Program-made: the position numbers and the translations under genes
Shown here: piece after piece, positions 31,455 through 41,748 of the stretch
Layout of the letters: every line of letters begins with the position of its first letter
Position numbering within the stretch: the stretch's first letter is position 1
Assembly: GCA_024330965.1 (NCBI GenBank)
Contig: JANDJL010000004.1
Span: forward strand, 111,458 to 175,457
Origin: Nitrospira sp.
Lineage (GTDB): Bacteria > Nitrospirota > Nitrospiria > Nitrospirales > Nitrospiraceae
Length of the DNA: 64,000 nt
Direction of reading: 5' to 3'
Notes under the pieces: generated by a model
Told to the model about the DNA's origin: nothing
The model's input: the letters and a program-made list of their open reading frames with translations, nothing else
Databases searched by the model: none

Positions 31455-32150
31455 TCACTCAGCGTTGCGAGCCCCGGCGATCGGCGATTCCGACGCATCA
31501 CTTCCCAGACCGTCCCTCCCAAGAGGAGAAGGAACCTCGCCCAAGGCGGCGATACGCTCGATCACTGTCCGACTGACCTCTTCATAAAACCGCTTGCTCT
31601 CCACTCCCTTCTCTTTCCTCCTGTCCGTCTCGAATCGAATAGGATCCCCGAACCGGACCGTCACCGGCCGTCTTCGAGGCCACCATGCTCCGGTGGGCAA
31701 TGCTTCGAACGTCCCCTTTAGATAAGCCGGAACGACCGGGCATCCGGTCTTCGAAACAATGACGCCGATCCCCGCTTTCGGGGGCCGCAGACGACCATCC
31801 CGGCTCCGACCGCCTTCGGGGAAAATGACCACCACCTTCCCTGCTCGAATCAAATCGATCGCCTTGCCGAACGCCTCTCGATCAAGCCGCCCCATCCGTA
31901 CAGGAATCCAGCCCAATGACCGAAGCACGGTATTCACAACGGGAACAGGAAACAAGTCACTGCGTCCGAGATACCACGCTCTGCGCTTCATCCCGCATCC
32001 GAGCAGCGGAATGTCGAGATAACTGGCGTGATTCGCGGCTACCAGCAGGCCGCCGGTTGGCGGGACTGCTCCCTCGACCCGATAGCGGAACCAAACCAGG
32101 CCGATCGCCCGTGCCAGCACCCACAAAATGCCGTACACAATGGCGGTCAC
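31455..32150 (-). CDS. plsC: 1-acyl-sn-glycerol-3-phosphate acyltransferase
   Basis: ORF 231 aa; LLVAANHASYLDIPLLG (NHxSxxD), VVIFPEGGRSRDGRL (FPEGxRS). Confidence 0.92.
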   Translation of the reverse strand: MTAIVYGILWVLARAIGLVWFRYRVEGAVPPTGGLLVAANHASYLDIPLLGCGMKRRAWYLGRSDLFPVPVVNTVLRSLGWIPVRMGRLDREAFGKAIDLIRAGKVVVIFPEGGRSRDGRLRPPKAGIGVIVSKTGCPVVPAYLKGTFEALPTGAWWPRRRPVTVRFGDPIRFETDRRKEKGVESKRFYEEVSRTVIERIAALGEVPSPLGRDGLGSDASESPIAGARNAE

Positions 32151-32806
32151 AGCGCGGCCGATACCGCCGCCATCATCCGCTCCACCACTTGTTCGACACT
32201 GAGGTCGGAGGTATCGATCGACCGGGCATCGGCGGCTGGAACCAGCGGCGCGACTGATCGGGTGCGGTCTTGCTTATCTCGTCCGGCTAAATCCTGATAC
32301 GTCGCTTCCATCGCTCCTACGTAACCGGCGGCGACCAGTTCCCGGTGGCGGCGCTCCGCCCGCACCTTCGCGTCTGCATCCAGAAAAAACTTGAGCGGCG
32401 CAGACGGGAAGATCGTCGTACCGATATCGCGTCCCTCCACAACCACGGAACCACGCTCGCCGATTCGGCGTTGAATGGGGAGCAGCCACTCTCGGACGGC
32501 CGGGATGGCAGACACCACGGAAGCCGCGGCTGAGACGTCCGGCGTGCGAAGCTCACCGGTTACATCATGCCCATCGAGCAACACCCGCATCGCGCCGTTG
32601 TCAAATTGGACATCAAGGGAGATTGCAAGCAAAAGCTCCTTGACCCGCTCACGGTCCATCGGCGAGATCCCTTCCTTCAGCACTTTCCAGGCGACGGCCC
32701 GATAGAGGGCTCCCGTGTCCAGGTAGAGAAACCCCAACTTGGCAGCCAACAACTTCGCCACGGTACTTTTCCCGACTCCGGCCGGCCCGTCAATGGCAAT
32801 GATCAC
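32147..32806 (-). CDS. cmk: Cytidylate kinase
   Basis: ORF 219 aa; MIIAIDGPAGVGKSTVAKLLAAKLGFLYLDTGALYRAVAWKVL...VVEGRDIGTTIFPSAPLKFFLDADAKVRAERR. Confidence 0.97.
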   Translation of the reverse strand: MIIAIDGPAGVGKSTVAKLLAAKLGFLYLDTGALYRAVAWKVLKEGISPMDRERVKELLLAISLDVQFDNGAMRVLLDGHDVTGELRTPDVSAAASVVSAIPAVREWLLPIQRRIGERGSVVVEGRDIGTTIFPSAPLKFFLDADAKVRAERRHRELVAAGYVGAMEATYQDLAGRDKQDRTRSVAPLVPAADARSIDTSDLSVEQVVERMMAAVSAAL

Positions 32807-32849
32807 GCTTCCCTCATCCTTCTTTCCGAGACCATTCGACCAACCGCCG

Positions 32850-34190
32850 TCATTTTAGCGCCCCGGCCTCGTGGGTCAACACTCGAGCCAACAGGGATTC
32901 AAAGTTCGGGAAAGAGGTTTCGATGCACCCGCTCTCAGCGATGGTCGTGTCGGAATCGGCCGTCAATCCCGCGATAGCCAGCGACATGGCAACGCGGTGA
33001 TCCCCATGACTCCGCGCCGTCCTGACAGCCTTGAGACGACCGTTTGCTCCGTTCCGGCCAAGCCCTTGCACGATCATGCCGTCGGGTTTTTCGATGATCC
33101 GAGCCCCCATCGCGCGTAATTCGGCGGCCATGGTGGCGATTCGATCACTTTCCTTGACGCGAAGTTCCTCCGCTCCAGCAATCACGGTCTCCCCTTCCGC
33201 GACCGCCGCCGCCACGCAGAGAATGGGAAATTCGTCAATGGTTTGTGGAATAAGATCCGCCTCAATAGTTACGCCCGTGAGGGGAGCCGATGTCACACGA
33301 AGATCGGCAACCGGTTCTCCTCCCTCTTCCCATTGGCGAAGCACCTGAATATTGGCTCCCATCCGCTTGAGCACTTCGACCAAACCGATTCTGGTCGGAT
33401 TGAAACCGACGTTCGTGATCGTGATGTCGGAATCGGGGATGATCGTCGCTCCCACGATGAAAAACGCGGCGGAGGAGAAATCACCGGGAACGACTATCTG
33501 CCGCCCCGCCCATCCAACGCTCGGCCGCCCTCGCAGCGTCACCGTGTTGCCCTCCCGCGAGAAGGGAACGCCGAAAGATTGGAACATCCGTTCCGTATGA
33601 TCTCGCGACAGCCGCGGCTCTTGAATGGACGTCGTCCCTTCGGCAAAGAGACCGGCGAGCAGCAGGGCCGATTTGACCTGCGCGCTGGGGACCGGCGAGA
33701 CATAGGTCATACCGCGCAATTGTTTTCCGGTGATCGCCAATGGAGCCAACTCGCCTCCCTTGCGCCCCGCGATCACGGCACCCATCTCACGCAGAGGTTT
33801 GACCACCCGCCCCATAGGTCGGCGCCGGATCGATTCGTCCCCAGTCAGGACGGTAAAGAAATCCTGCCCCGCCAGCAATCCCGCCAGCAAACGGATACCC
33901 GTCCCCGAGTTGCCGCAATCAATCGGCACAGTGGGCTCGCTCAACCCCCTCAACCCTTTGCCGTGCACGGTCAGGCATTCCGGTGTCTCATCGATCCGGA
34001 TGCCCATCTCGCGAAACGCCCGCATGGTGTTGAGGCAGTCCTCTCCCCGACCATAGCCCGAGATGGTGCTGACACCCTCTCCCAGCGACGCCAGAATGAT
34101 GGCTCGGTGGGTGATGGATTTATCGCCAGGAACGCTGATCGTCCCTTTGAGAGGGGGACCCGGCATGACGGTCAAGACGGTCTTCATCAT
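32850..34190 (-). CDS. aroA: 3-phosphoshikimate 1-carboxyvinyltransferase (EPSP synthase)
   Basis: ORF 446 aa; GTISVPGDKSITHRAIILASL...DCGNSGTGIRLLAGLLAG...RVKESDRIATMAAELRAMGA. Confidence 0.97.
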   Translation of the reverse strand: MMKTVLTVMPGPPLKGTISVPGDKSITHRAIILASLGEGVSTISGYGRGEDCLNTMRAFREMGIRIDETPECLTVHGKGLRGLSEPTVPIDCGNSGTGIRLLAGLLAGQDFFTVLTGDESIRRRPMGRVVKPLREMGAVIAGRKGGELAPLAITGKQLRGMTYVSPVPSAQVKSALLLAGLFAEGTTSIQEPRLSRDHTERMFQSFGVPFSREGNTVTLRGRPSVGWAGRQIVVPGDFSSAAFFIVGATIIPDSDITITNVGFNPTRIGLVEVLKRMGANIQVLRQWEEGGEPVADLRVTSAPLTGVTIEADLIPQTIDEFPILCVAAAVAEGETVIAGAEELRVKESDRIATMAAELRAMGARIIEKPDGMIVQGLGRNGANGRLKAVRTARSHGDHRVAMSLAIAGLTADSDTTIAESGCIETSFPNFESLLARVLTHEAGALK

Positions 34191-35084
34191 TTACGTTGCA
34201 ACGGCAACGGGGTCGTTCAGTTTTTCACGCTCGCGCTTGGCACGCTCGAGCGTTCGTTCGATGCCGGCGGCGTCGCCTGCCGCGATCAGGCGCTTCAGCT
34301 CATCCAGCGCCCGCTGGTACATATCGATCAACGACACCACGTTGTCCCGGTTCCACAAAAAAATGTCACGCCACATTTCAGGAGAACTGGCCGCAATCCT
34401 GGTCGTATCCCGTAAGCCGCCGCCGGAATGACGAGCCAAATCCAACGAGGAGAGCCGATGATCACGCACATCGGCCAACGCAACCATCAGGGCAAACGCA
34501 GCGACATGGGGGAGGTGACTGACCGCCCCGAGAATTTGATCGTGCACGTGGGGGTCCATCGTCAGCAGAATCGATCCGGTTTCCTCCCACAGCCGTTTGA
34601 TCCGTTCCAAGGCCTGCGGATCGGTCTTCTTTGTGGGTGTCACGATGCACCGCGTCCCCTTGAACAAGTGGGCTGACCCTTCTGCCACCCCCGTTTTTTC
34701 CTTTCCGGCGATCGGGTGAGCGCCCACGAAATGCACGCCCGCCGGCATCATCGCTTCGGACCGTTCGACCAACGCGCCTTTGACACTTCCCACATCGCTC
34801 ACGATCGTTCCAGGCTCCAGACAATGGGCCCACTCCTTGAAATGACGTTCGTAGGTATCAACAGGCGTAGCCAAAATCACCAGATCCGATCCCCGCACGC
34901 CGTCTTTTGGATCCGACACGTACCGGTCGATTGCGCCCATTTCAACTGCGGTTTTCAGGTTTTCCTCGCGACGGCCGATACCCACGACGTGATCGGCTAA
35001 GGCTTTGCCGCGTATCACCATCCCCAGCGAACCGCCGATCAATCCCACACCGACGATTGCTGCTTGCTTGAAATGAACCGTCAT
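34191..35084 (-). CDS. tyrA: Prephenate/arogenate dehydrogenase
   Basis: ORF 297 aa; AIVGVGLIGGSLGMVIRGKALADHVVGIGR...FVGAHPIAGKEKTGV. Confidence 0.95.
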   Translation of the reverse strand: MTVHFKQAAIVGVGLIGGSLGMVIRGKALADHVVGIGRREENLKTAVEMGAIDRYVSDPKDGVRGSDLVILATPVDTYERHFKEWAHCLEPGTIVSDVGSVKGALVERSEAMMPAGVHFVGAHPIAGKEKTGVAEGSAHLFKGTRCIVTPTKKTDPQALERIKRLWEETGSILLTMDPHVHDQILGAVSHLPHVAAFALMVALADVRDHRLSSLDLARHSGGGLRDTTRIAASSPEMWRDIFLWNRDNVVSLIDMYQRALDELKRLIAAGDAAGIERTLERAKREREKLNDPVAVAT

Positions 35085-35092
35085 GGACGCTT

Positions 35093-36106
35093 CTACAACT
35101 CCCTCCCCACGACCTTGGCAAGATTCTCCAGATCACGCATCAGCGCTTTGAATTTCGAAGGTTTGATCGACTCCTCCCCGTCGCACAACGCGCGCTCGGG
35201 ATTAGAATGCACCTCGATAAGCAATCCATCGGCGCCCGCCGCAATGGCTGCTTTCGACATGGGCGCTACCAGATCCCACTTGCCCGTCGCGTGACTCGGA
35301 TCCACGATGACCGGCAGATGCGACAATTCTTTCAGCGTGGGGATGGCGGCAATATCGAGGGTGTTACGATATTGCGTCTCGAACGTGCGGATGCCCCGTT
35401 CGCAGAGCATGACGTTCTGATTGCCCCGCGACATGATATATTCTGCGGAGAGTAAAAACTCCTTAATGGTCGCGGACAGGCCGCGCTTTAAGAGTACCGG
35501 CTTATCGTACGCCCCCACTTCCTTGAGCAGCTCGAAATTCTGCATGTTCCGCGCGCCGATCTGAATGATGTCCGCTTTCTCAAGAAACAGCTCGATATCC
35601 CTCGTGTCCAAAATTTCACTGACGACGGGAAGACCGGTCTGTTTTCTGGCCTCCACCAAATAATCCAGTCCTTCACGCCCTAAGCCCTGAAACGAATAGG
35701 GAGAGGTCCTGGGCTTATACGCACCTCCTCGCAGGATCGAGGCGCCGGCCGCCTTCACTTCATGAGCGATGCCCACCGTCAGCTCCAGCCGCTCCACGGC
35801 GCAGGGACCGGCCATAATCGCGATCTTCTTCCCGCCGATCTTGACGCCATTGACGTCGATGATCGTGGACTCTTTCTTAAACTCGCGGCTCACGAGTTTC
35901 CACGGTGCCAGGATGGGCAGCACGCTTTCGACACCAGGCAGCGCCGTCAGCGGTTGATTGTGCAAAATGCGATCGTCGCCGATGACGCCGATGATCGTCC
36001 GTTCCTGGCCGGTGGAGATCTGCGATTTCAACCCCAGATCCCGCAGCCGATCAATAATGTGATCCACTTGGCTTTCAGATGCATCGGGTTTCAAGACGAT
36101 AATCAT
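35093..36106 (-). CDS. aroF: 3-deoxy-7-phosphoheptulonate synthase (type I-beta, with N-terminal FL regulatory domain)
   Basis: ORF 337 aa; [49 protein letters not shown]...[25 protein letters not shown]...[12 protein letters not shown]. Confidence 0.97.
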   Translation of the reverse strand: MIIVLKPDASESQVDHIIDRLRDLGLKSQISTGQERTIIGVIGDDRILHNQPLTALPGVESVLPILAPWKLVSREFKKESTIIDVNGVKIGGKKIAIMAGPCAVERLELTVGIAHEVKAAGASILRGGAYKPRTSPYSFQGLGREGLDYLVEARKQTGLPVVSEILDTRDIELFLEKADIIQIGARNMQNFELLKEVGAYDKPVLLKRGLSATIKEFLLSAEYIMSRGNQNVMLCERGIRTFETQYRNTLDIAAIPTLKELSHLPVIVDPSHATGKWDLVAPMSKAAIAAGADGLLIEVHSNPERALCDGEESIKPSKFKALMRDLENLAKVVGREL

Positions 36107-36131
36107 AACTCCCTCGCGCTTCCATCATGTC

Positions 36132-37223
36132 CTACACGCATGTCTTATGCGCCAAGACCTTTTTCAGGGCTTGGAGGAAGGCAGCGTTCTCGTCAGCCAG
36201 ACCGATGGTGACACGGAGCCTCGTTCCTTCAATGTGCCGCACAATGATCCCTTCGCGCAGCAGAGCTTCAAACACCTGCCGGCCGTCTCGACCGACGTCG
36301 AAATACAGAAAATTGGTTTGGCTCGGGATCGGAGTCAATCCGAGCGCTTCAAGCCCTTGGCTGACCTGTGCCATTCCCTCGGCATTGACGGATCGACTTC
36401 TCGCCACGTGTTCCTCGTCACCAAGCGCAGCCTCGGCCGCCCGCTGAGCAAGGCTGTTCGCGTTGAACGGAGGCCGTATCCGATTCAGAATGCTCACGAT
36501 TTCTGGCGTCGTAATCCCGTACCCAATTCTCAGCCCGGCCAGCCCATAAATCTTGGAAAAGGTTCGTAGCACGACCACGTTCCGGCCGTCCCTGACATAG
36601 GCGATCGTATCGGGGAACCGTGGATCGCGGACATACTCGTAATACGCCTCGTCGAACACGACGACCACATCGTTCGGCACCGAAGCCATCAGCCGGCTGA
36701 CTTCATCGGCCGAGACCATCGTCCCCGTCGGGTTATTGGGATTGCAGATGAACAACAACCTCGTACGGGGGGTGATCGCCCGAGCCATAGCGTCAAGATC
36801 GTGGGTCCAGTTCGTCAAGGGCACGACAATGGGATTGCCGTGTGCGGCCGTGACCTCCATCCTGTAGATCACGAAGGTATGGTCGGCCATGACCGCATCA
36901 TCGCTGGGGGCCAGAAACGCACGGGCCAACAACCCCAGAAGCTCGTCGGACCCGTTGCCCAAGATAATGTGCTCGCTCGATACCTTCCACCGTTCGGCCA
37001 GGACGTGTCTGAGCCGATGCCCCCCGCCGTCAGGATAGCGATGCAGGCTATCGGTCGCCCCTGCCAACGCCGCCAGAGCTCGGGGGGAAGACCCGATCGG
37101 GTTTTCGTTGGATGCAAGCTTGATCACTCGGCCGAGCCCGAGTTCGCGCTGCAGCTCTTCGATCGGTTTTCCAGGAACGTAGGGGGTCAGGGATTGGATA
37201 TCGGGATGGATGTGAAGTGTCAT
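36132..37223 (-). CDS. hisC: Histidinol-phosphate aminotransferase
   Basis: ORF 363 aa; VIKLASNENPIGSSPRALAAL...ILGNGSDELLGLLARAFL...FSKIYGLAGLRIGYGI. Confidence 0.95.
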   Translation of the reverse strand: MTLHIHPDIQSLTPYVPGKPIEELQRELGLGRVIKLASNENPIGSSPRALAALAGATDSLHRYPDGGGHRLRHVLAERWKVSSEHIILGNGSDELLGLLARAFLAPSDDAVMADHTFVIYRMEVTAAHGNPIVVPLTNWTHDLDAMARAITPRTRLLFICNPNNPTGTMVSADEVSRLMASVPNDVVVVFDEAYYEYVRDPRFPDTIAYVRDGRNVVVLRTFSKIYGLAGLRIGYGITTPEIVSILNRIRPPFNANSLAQRAAEAALGDEEHVARSRSVNAEGMAQVSQGLEALGLTPIPSQTNFLYFDVGRDGRQVFEALLREGIIVRHIEGTRLRVTIGLADENAAFLQALKKVLAHKTCV

Positions 37224-37226
37224 AAA

Positions 37227-38357
37227 TCAACGGTAGATCGGATAGGAGCCGAGAATTTTCATGAACAAACATCGCCCCTTGACTTCTTCGACCGCCCTGC
37301 TGACCCGATCCTCTGTAATGTGTCCCTCGACATCGACGAAGAAAATGTATTCCCAGGCCTTGCGCTGCGACGGCCGGGATTCAATTTTGGTCATGTTGAT
37401 CCCATGAGAGGCGAATGGACGCAGAAGCTCATAGAGGGCCCCGACCTTGTCTTTAATCGACAACATCAGCGAGGTCTTGTCTCGTCCGGTCCGCTCGGAC
37501 GGTTTCTGAGACAACACCAGAAAACGGGTCACGTTGTTGACATTGTCTTCGATGCGAGCCTGGATGACGTTCAACCCATACAATTGTCCGGCTAATTCCG
37601 ATGCGATCGCGGCGGACGACGGCTCGTCAATGCACAGCTCGGCAGCCCGAGCGGTGCTCGCCACCTCTACGGCCGGCACGTGCGGCAGATGGGTCTCCAG
37701 CCAATTGCGGCACTGGGCGATGGCATGTGGATGGGAATAAATCTTCTTGATGTCCTCAAGACGCACGGATTTTGACAGTAAGTGATGGGTGACTTCTTGG
37801 AGAATCTCCCCGTAAATCAGCAAATTCGAGTCGATGAACATGTCTAGCGTGTGGTTGACCACACCTTCCGTCGTATTCTCGATCGGCACGACGCCGAAAT
37901 GGGCCCGTCCCCGCTCGACTTCATTGAACACTTCCTTGATGCTGTGCACCGGAACGTACTGCACCGATGAGCCGAATTTCTGCATGCAGGCCATGTGGGT
38001 GAACGTCGCCCTGGGCCCAAGGTAGGCCACCGTTTGAGGCCCCTCCAGAGACAGCGACGCCGACATGATCTCTCGATAGACCGACCGAATCGCTTCCGTG
38101 GGGAACGGCCCCGTGTTTTGTTTGGTTAATCGTTCGATAATGGCCGTTTCCCGGCCTTGTGTATGGAGATTGGCGTTCGCATCCTTCTCTTTCTTGAGTC
38201 GTCCGATCTCGATCACATGCTTGGATCGCTCATTGAGAAGACGGATGATTTCGTCGTCGATCCGATCAATGGCATTACGATGATCGAGCAAATCTTTGGA
38301 CATAACCACCACGCCTTGGACTCTGCGTTGTAACGAGTCTTCAGCGGTTCCTTTCAA
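37227..38357 (-). CDS. pheA: Bifunctional chorismate mutase/prephenate dehydratase (P-protein)
   Basis: ORF 376 aa; N-terminal CM (RNAIDRIDDEIIRLLNERSKHVIEIGRLKK), PDT (TVAYLGPRATFTHMACMQKF... GVVPIENTTEGVVNHTLDMF), ACT ESRPSQRKAWEYIFFVDVEGH. Confidence 0.97.
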   Translation of the reverse strand: MKGTAEDSLQRRVQGVVVMSKDLLDHRNAIDRIDDEIIRLLNERSKHVIEIGRLKKEKDANANLHTQGRETAIIERLTKQNTGPFPTEAIRSVYREIMSASLSLEGPQTVAYLGPRATFTHMACMQKFGSSVQYVPVHSIKEVFNEVERGRAHFGVVPIENTTEGVVNHTLDMFIDSNLLIYGEILQEVTHHLLSKSVRLEDIKKIYSHPHAIAQCRNWLETHLPHVPAVEVASTARAAELCIDEPSSAAIASELAGQLYGLNVIQARIEDNVNNVTRFLVLSQKPSERTGRDKTSLMLSIKDKVGALYELLRPFASHGINMTKIESRPSQRKAWEYIFFVDVEGHITEDRVSRAVEEVKGRCLFMKILGSYPIYR

Positions 38358-38503
38358 CGCCTAGCTGGCGAAGTAAGAGAGGAATCTTACAGGAACCTTC
38401 AAAACTATTGCAAGGACGGCTGTTTGCGCAGGGAATGCACAAAGGATGCCGATGAGAACGGCAGATGGGACATATCGAGCTCGGCGTGGAGCCCCCCATC
38501 AGG

Positions 38504-39511
38504 CTACAGAAGCCGGTTTAGCGAGCGGTTGAAATGTTCGAAGGTCCGTCTGGTGGCCTGACGCCCTCGACCGGTTCGATCAAGAAAACCGGCCTGAATC
38601 AAATAGGGCTCGTACACCTCTTCGATGGTCCCTTTGTCTTCTTGGAGCGCCGCCGCCAGGGACTCGACCCCGACCGGTCCACCATTGAACTTGTCGATGA
38701 TCGTCAAGAGAATCTTCCGATCCATGTCGTCAAATCCGGCTTCATCGACCCCGAGCCACGCCAGTCCGTCTCGGGCCACTGCTTTGGTAATACGGCCGTC
38801 CGCCTTGACCTGTGCGTAGTCTCTGATCCGCTTGACGAGTCGATTGGCGATGCGCGGCGTCCCGCGCGCACGGGCGGCGATTTCCGCCGCTCCGTCTCGA
38901 TCGATCCCTACGCCCAACACCCCGGCTGAGCGCGTCACAATGGTCTCCAACTCGGTCGGAGAATAAAATTCCAGTCGATAGACAAGGCCGAATCGATCCC
39001 GGAGGGGCGACGTTAACGATCCTGCCCTCGTTGTCGCTCCCACGAGGGTAAAGCGAGGCAGATCGAGCTTGACCGTCCTCGTTCCCGGTCCCTGACCAAT
39101 CACCAAATCGAGTTGATAATCCTCCATCGCGGGATAGAGGGCTTCCTCAACGGAGGCCGGCAATCGATGGATCTCGTCAATAAACAAGACGTCGTACTCT
39201 TGCAGGTTGGCGAGAATCGCCGCCAGGTCTCCCGCATGGGCCAACACCAGCCCGGATGTTGACCGTAACGACGCACCCATTTCATTGGCGATGATGTGAG
39301 CGATCGTGGTCTTCCCCAACCCCGGCGGGCCATAGAAAATCGCGTGATCGAGAGGTTCTCCCCGCCGTTTGGCCGCCTCGATACAGACACGCAACGACTC
39401 CTTCATCTTGTCTTGCCCAACATATTCGTCCAGGGCCTGAGGGCGCAGGGCCTGTTCGATCGCCCGCTCTTCGTCCGTCGCTCGATTGGTCACAACCCGT
39501 TCGGCCATCAT
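38504..39511 (-). CDS. ruvB: Holliday junction branch migration helicase RuvB
   Basis: ORF 335 aa; [59 protein letters not shown]. Confidence 0.98.
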   Translation of the reverse strand: MMAERVVTNRATDEERAIEQALRPQALDEYVGQDKMKESLRVCIEAAKRRGEPLDHAIFYGPPGLGKTTIAHIIANEMGASLRSTSGLVLAHAGDLAAILANLQEYDVLFIDEIHRLPASVEEALYPAMEDYQLDLVIGQGPGTRTVKLDLPRFTLVGATTRAGSLTSPLRDRFGLVYRLEFYSPTELETIVTRSAGVLGVGIDRDGAAEIAARARGTPRIANRLVKRIRDYAQVKADGRITKAVARDGLAWLGVDEAGFDDMDRKILLTIIDKFNGGPVGVESLAAALQEDKGTIEEVYEPYLIQAGFLDRTGRGRQATRRTFEHFNRSLNRLL

Positions 39512-39524
39512 CCCTAACCTAGGC

Positions 39525-40037
39525 TTACTTTTCTTCGGGCACCCGTTGATATTTGGGAGGCGGCGGCAACGCTCCTTGACCCGGTGCCGGCGTGTTGCCG
39601 CAATCCGGGGGGCAAAATTTCATTCCCCGGCTTGGGTCTGGGAAACTCTGCTCCATCTTCTGTAACTGGCATTGCGCCAATCGTCCGCCGTTTCCGCCGC
39701 CACAACGGGCAGGCACTGAAGAATTTCCGACTTCCACATACCCTTCCGGGCAAGATCCGCAGACCGCCAGGGGGGTTGCTCCCAACGGCACACATTCAAC
39801 CAGGATCTGGTCATCCTCTTTGCAAACCTCCGGCGCTTGCGTGACGCCCGTGACGGCGTATCCTTGCGGGCACGTTCCGCAGGTCATCCGAATGGTGGGA
39901 GGAGATTCGGGCACGCTTTGCGTGACCCCTCTCACCGGTGCAGCCCCGACAATCAGCATTGTTCCTAGGCTGATGATGAGCGCACGCCGAGCAAAGCCCG
40001 TCGCTGGTTGATCGATCACCCCCTCACCCCTTTGCAA
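39525..40037 (-). CDS. Hypothetical secreted Cys-rich protein with two C-G-x-C-P-x-G-Y modules
   Basis: ORF 170 aa between ruvA and ruvB; signal-like [51 protein letters not shown] and [31 protein letters not shown]; start may be GTG at 40019. Confidence 0.75.
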   Translation of the reverse strand: MQRGEGVIDQPATGFARRALIISLGTMLIVGAAPVRGVTQSVPESPPTIRMTCGTCPQGYAVTGVTQAPEVCKEDDQILVECVPLGATPLAVCGSCPEGYVEVGNSSVPARCGGGNGGRLAQCQLQKMEQSFPDPSRGMKFCPPDCGNTPAPGQGALPPPPKYQRVPEEK

Positions 40038-40632
40038 GCTCTTTGAGACCTTCGCGAATGAGATCGGTCAACGGCAGAGGGTCTGCTGACGTCTTTGTAA
40101 CTCGCCTCAATGCTCCCTTCACGTCGTGCGGGCGGTAGCCAAGATTCACCAACGCGGACAGGGCATCGTCAAAGAAACCGCCGATCCCCGCCATCTCCGG
40201 ATGTGACGTCGGAGCAGAAATCGACTCTATCTTGCCGACCTTGTCCTTAAGCTCCAGTGCAATACGGCCTGCGGACTTTTTCCCGATACCGGGAATGGTC
40301 GCCAGTTTCTCGACATCTTCGGTCCTGATCGCGCGGAGAAGGTCGGTAATCGGCATACTTGACAGAATGTTCAACGCCAGCTTGGGACCGATGCCCGTCA
40401 CCGTCGTCAGCAAGAGAAACGAATCTTTCTCTCGCGGTGAGAGGAAGCCGAACAGTTGAATGGCATCCTCCCGCAAGTGGGTATGGATATTGAGCGCGAC
40501 CACTTCGTTGAGATTCGGGAGCGCGTAATAGGTGCTTAGGGGAATATGAACTTCATAGCCGACCCCCTGAACGTCCAGTGTTAAGTGGGTCGGCGCCTTG
40601 AAGATGAGCTTTCCCGTGAGAAAGGCGATCAT
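40024..40632 (-). CDS. ruvA: Holliday junction branch migration protein RuvA
   Basis: ORF 202 aa; MIAFLTGKLIFKAPTHLTLDVQGVGYEVHIPLSTY...LLTTVTGIGPKLALNILSSM...TIPGIGKKSAGRIALELKDK. Confidence 0.97.
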   Translation of the reverse strand: MIAFLTGKLIFKAPTHLTLDVQGVGYEVHIPLSTYYALPNLNEVVALNIHTHLREDAIQLFGFLSPREKDSFLLLTTVTGIGPKLALNILSSMPITDLLRAIRTEDVEKLATIPGIGKKSAGRIALELKDKVGKIESISAPTSHPEMAGIGGFFDDALSALVNLGYRPHDVKGALRRVTKTSADPLPLTDLIREGLKELAKG

Positions 40633-40678
40633 CTCGTCTCGTCCCTCGGGTGGCGACGAGTCCGTATCCCAGACATGC

Positions 40679-41434
40679 TTACCCCGCCGCGACGGCCATC
40701 TTTTCCATCACCTCGTCGGGGATGTCAAAATTGGCGTGGACCCTCTGAACGTCCTCATGTTCATCAAGGATTTCCATCAACTTGAGCATTTGTTCAGCGG
40801 GTTTCTCATCGAGGCGGACCGTGCTTTGAGGAATATAGGTGATCTCCGCAAGGGCGGTTTCGATCTTCGCGTCGGCCAAAGCCTTCTTCACGGCCTCAAA
40901 ATCATGGGGCGCCGTGATGACTTCGAACATCTTCTCTCCGACTTTGACGTCGTCCGCGCCGGCCTCGAGGGCCACGGACAGCAGCGTATCTTCATCCACT
41001 TTCCCTTTCTCAACCGTCAGAAGTCCCTTCTTGTGAAACTGCCATGACACCGCTCCAGCCTCTGCCATGGTCCCATTATTTTTGGTCAAGAGACTGCGAA
41101 CTTCCGCGACCGTGCGATTGCGATTATCACTCGTAATTTCCAGAAGCAGCGCGGTGCCTCCCGGACCGTATCCTTCCAGTGTGAATTCTTCGTACGATAC
41201 TCCCGGCAACTCCCCTGTCCCTCGTTGGATGGCTTTCTTGATCGTGTCGCCGGGCATATTGGCATCTTTAGCCTTCGAGATGGCCAGACGAAGGCGCGGA
41301 TTGCCGTCGGGGTCACCGCCAGACCGAGCCGCGATGGTCAATTCTCGGATCAGCCGCGTGAAGATCTTTCCGCGCTTGGCATCCTGCGCCGATTTGTGCC
41401 GCTTGATGGTTGCCCAATGACTATGGCCGCCCAT
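40679..41434 (-). CDS. yebC: YebC/PmpR family transcription/translation regulatory protein
   Basis: ORF 251 aa; MGGHSHWATIKRHKSAQDAKRGKIFTRLIRELTIAARSGGDPDGNPRLRLAI. Confidence 0.97.
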   Translation of the reverse strand: MGGHSHWATIKRHKSAQDAKRGKIFTRLIRELTIAARSGGDPDGNPRLRLAISKAKDANMPGDTIKKAIQRGTGELPGVSYEEFTLEGYGPGGTALLLEITSDNRNRTVAEVRSLLTKNNGTMAEAGAVSWQFHKKGLLTVEKGKVDEDTLLSVALEAGADDVKVGEKMFEVITAPHDFEAVKKALADAKIETALAEITYIPQSTVRLDEKPAEQMLKLMEILDEHEDVQRVHANFDIPDEVMEKMAVAAG

Positions 41435-41748
41435 GGTTCATTCCCCTGGTAGCTTCCCTCTCCACCGGCTCCCTTTCAGAACACGGCCGAAGGCGCCGTG
41501 GTGTGATAACGGCGATCAACTTTTTTGTACTCGTAGCATAGGCCTTGCAAAAGAGTCAATGCGCCCCACCCATCTCCATTCTCAGCGCATCGATGCAGAA
41601 AAGAGAACGAACCGCGGGAAGAGAGCCCGCGCACACAGCACACACAAAATAATTGAGGCGACCGAACGGAATGACTATAAAAAATCAAAAGCCCACCCAG
41701 CCAGGCTGAACGGGCCACGATCCAAGGGGTACGATGCGGCAGCGGTGA

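Noticed and set aside
33243-34415. 390-aa + strand ORF
   Set aside because: Antisense to aroA; low-complexity shadow ORF.
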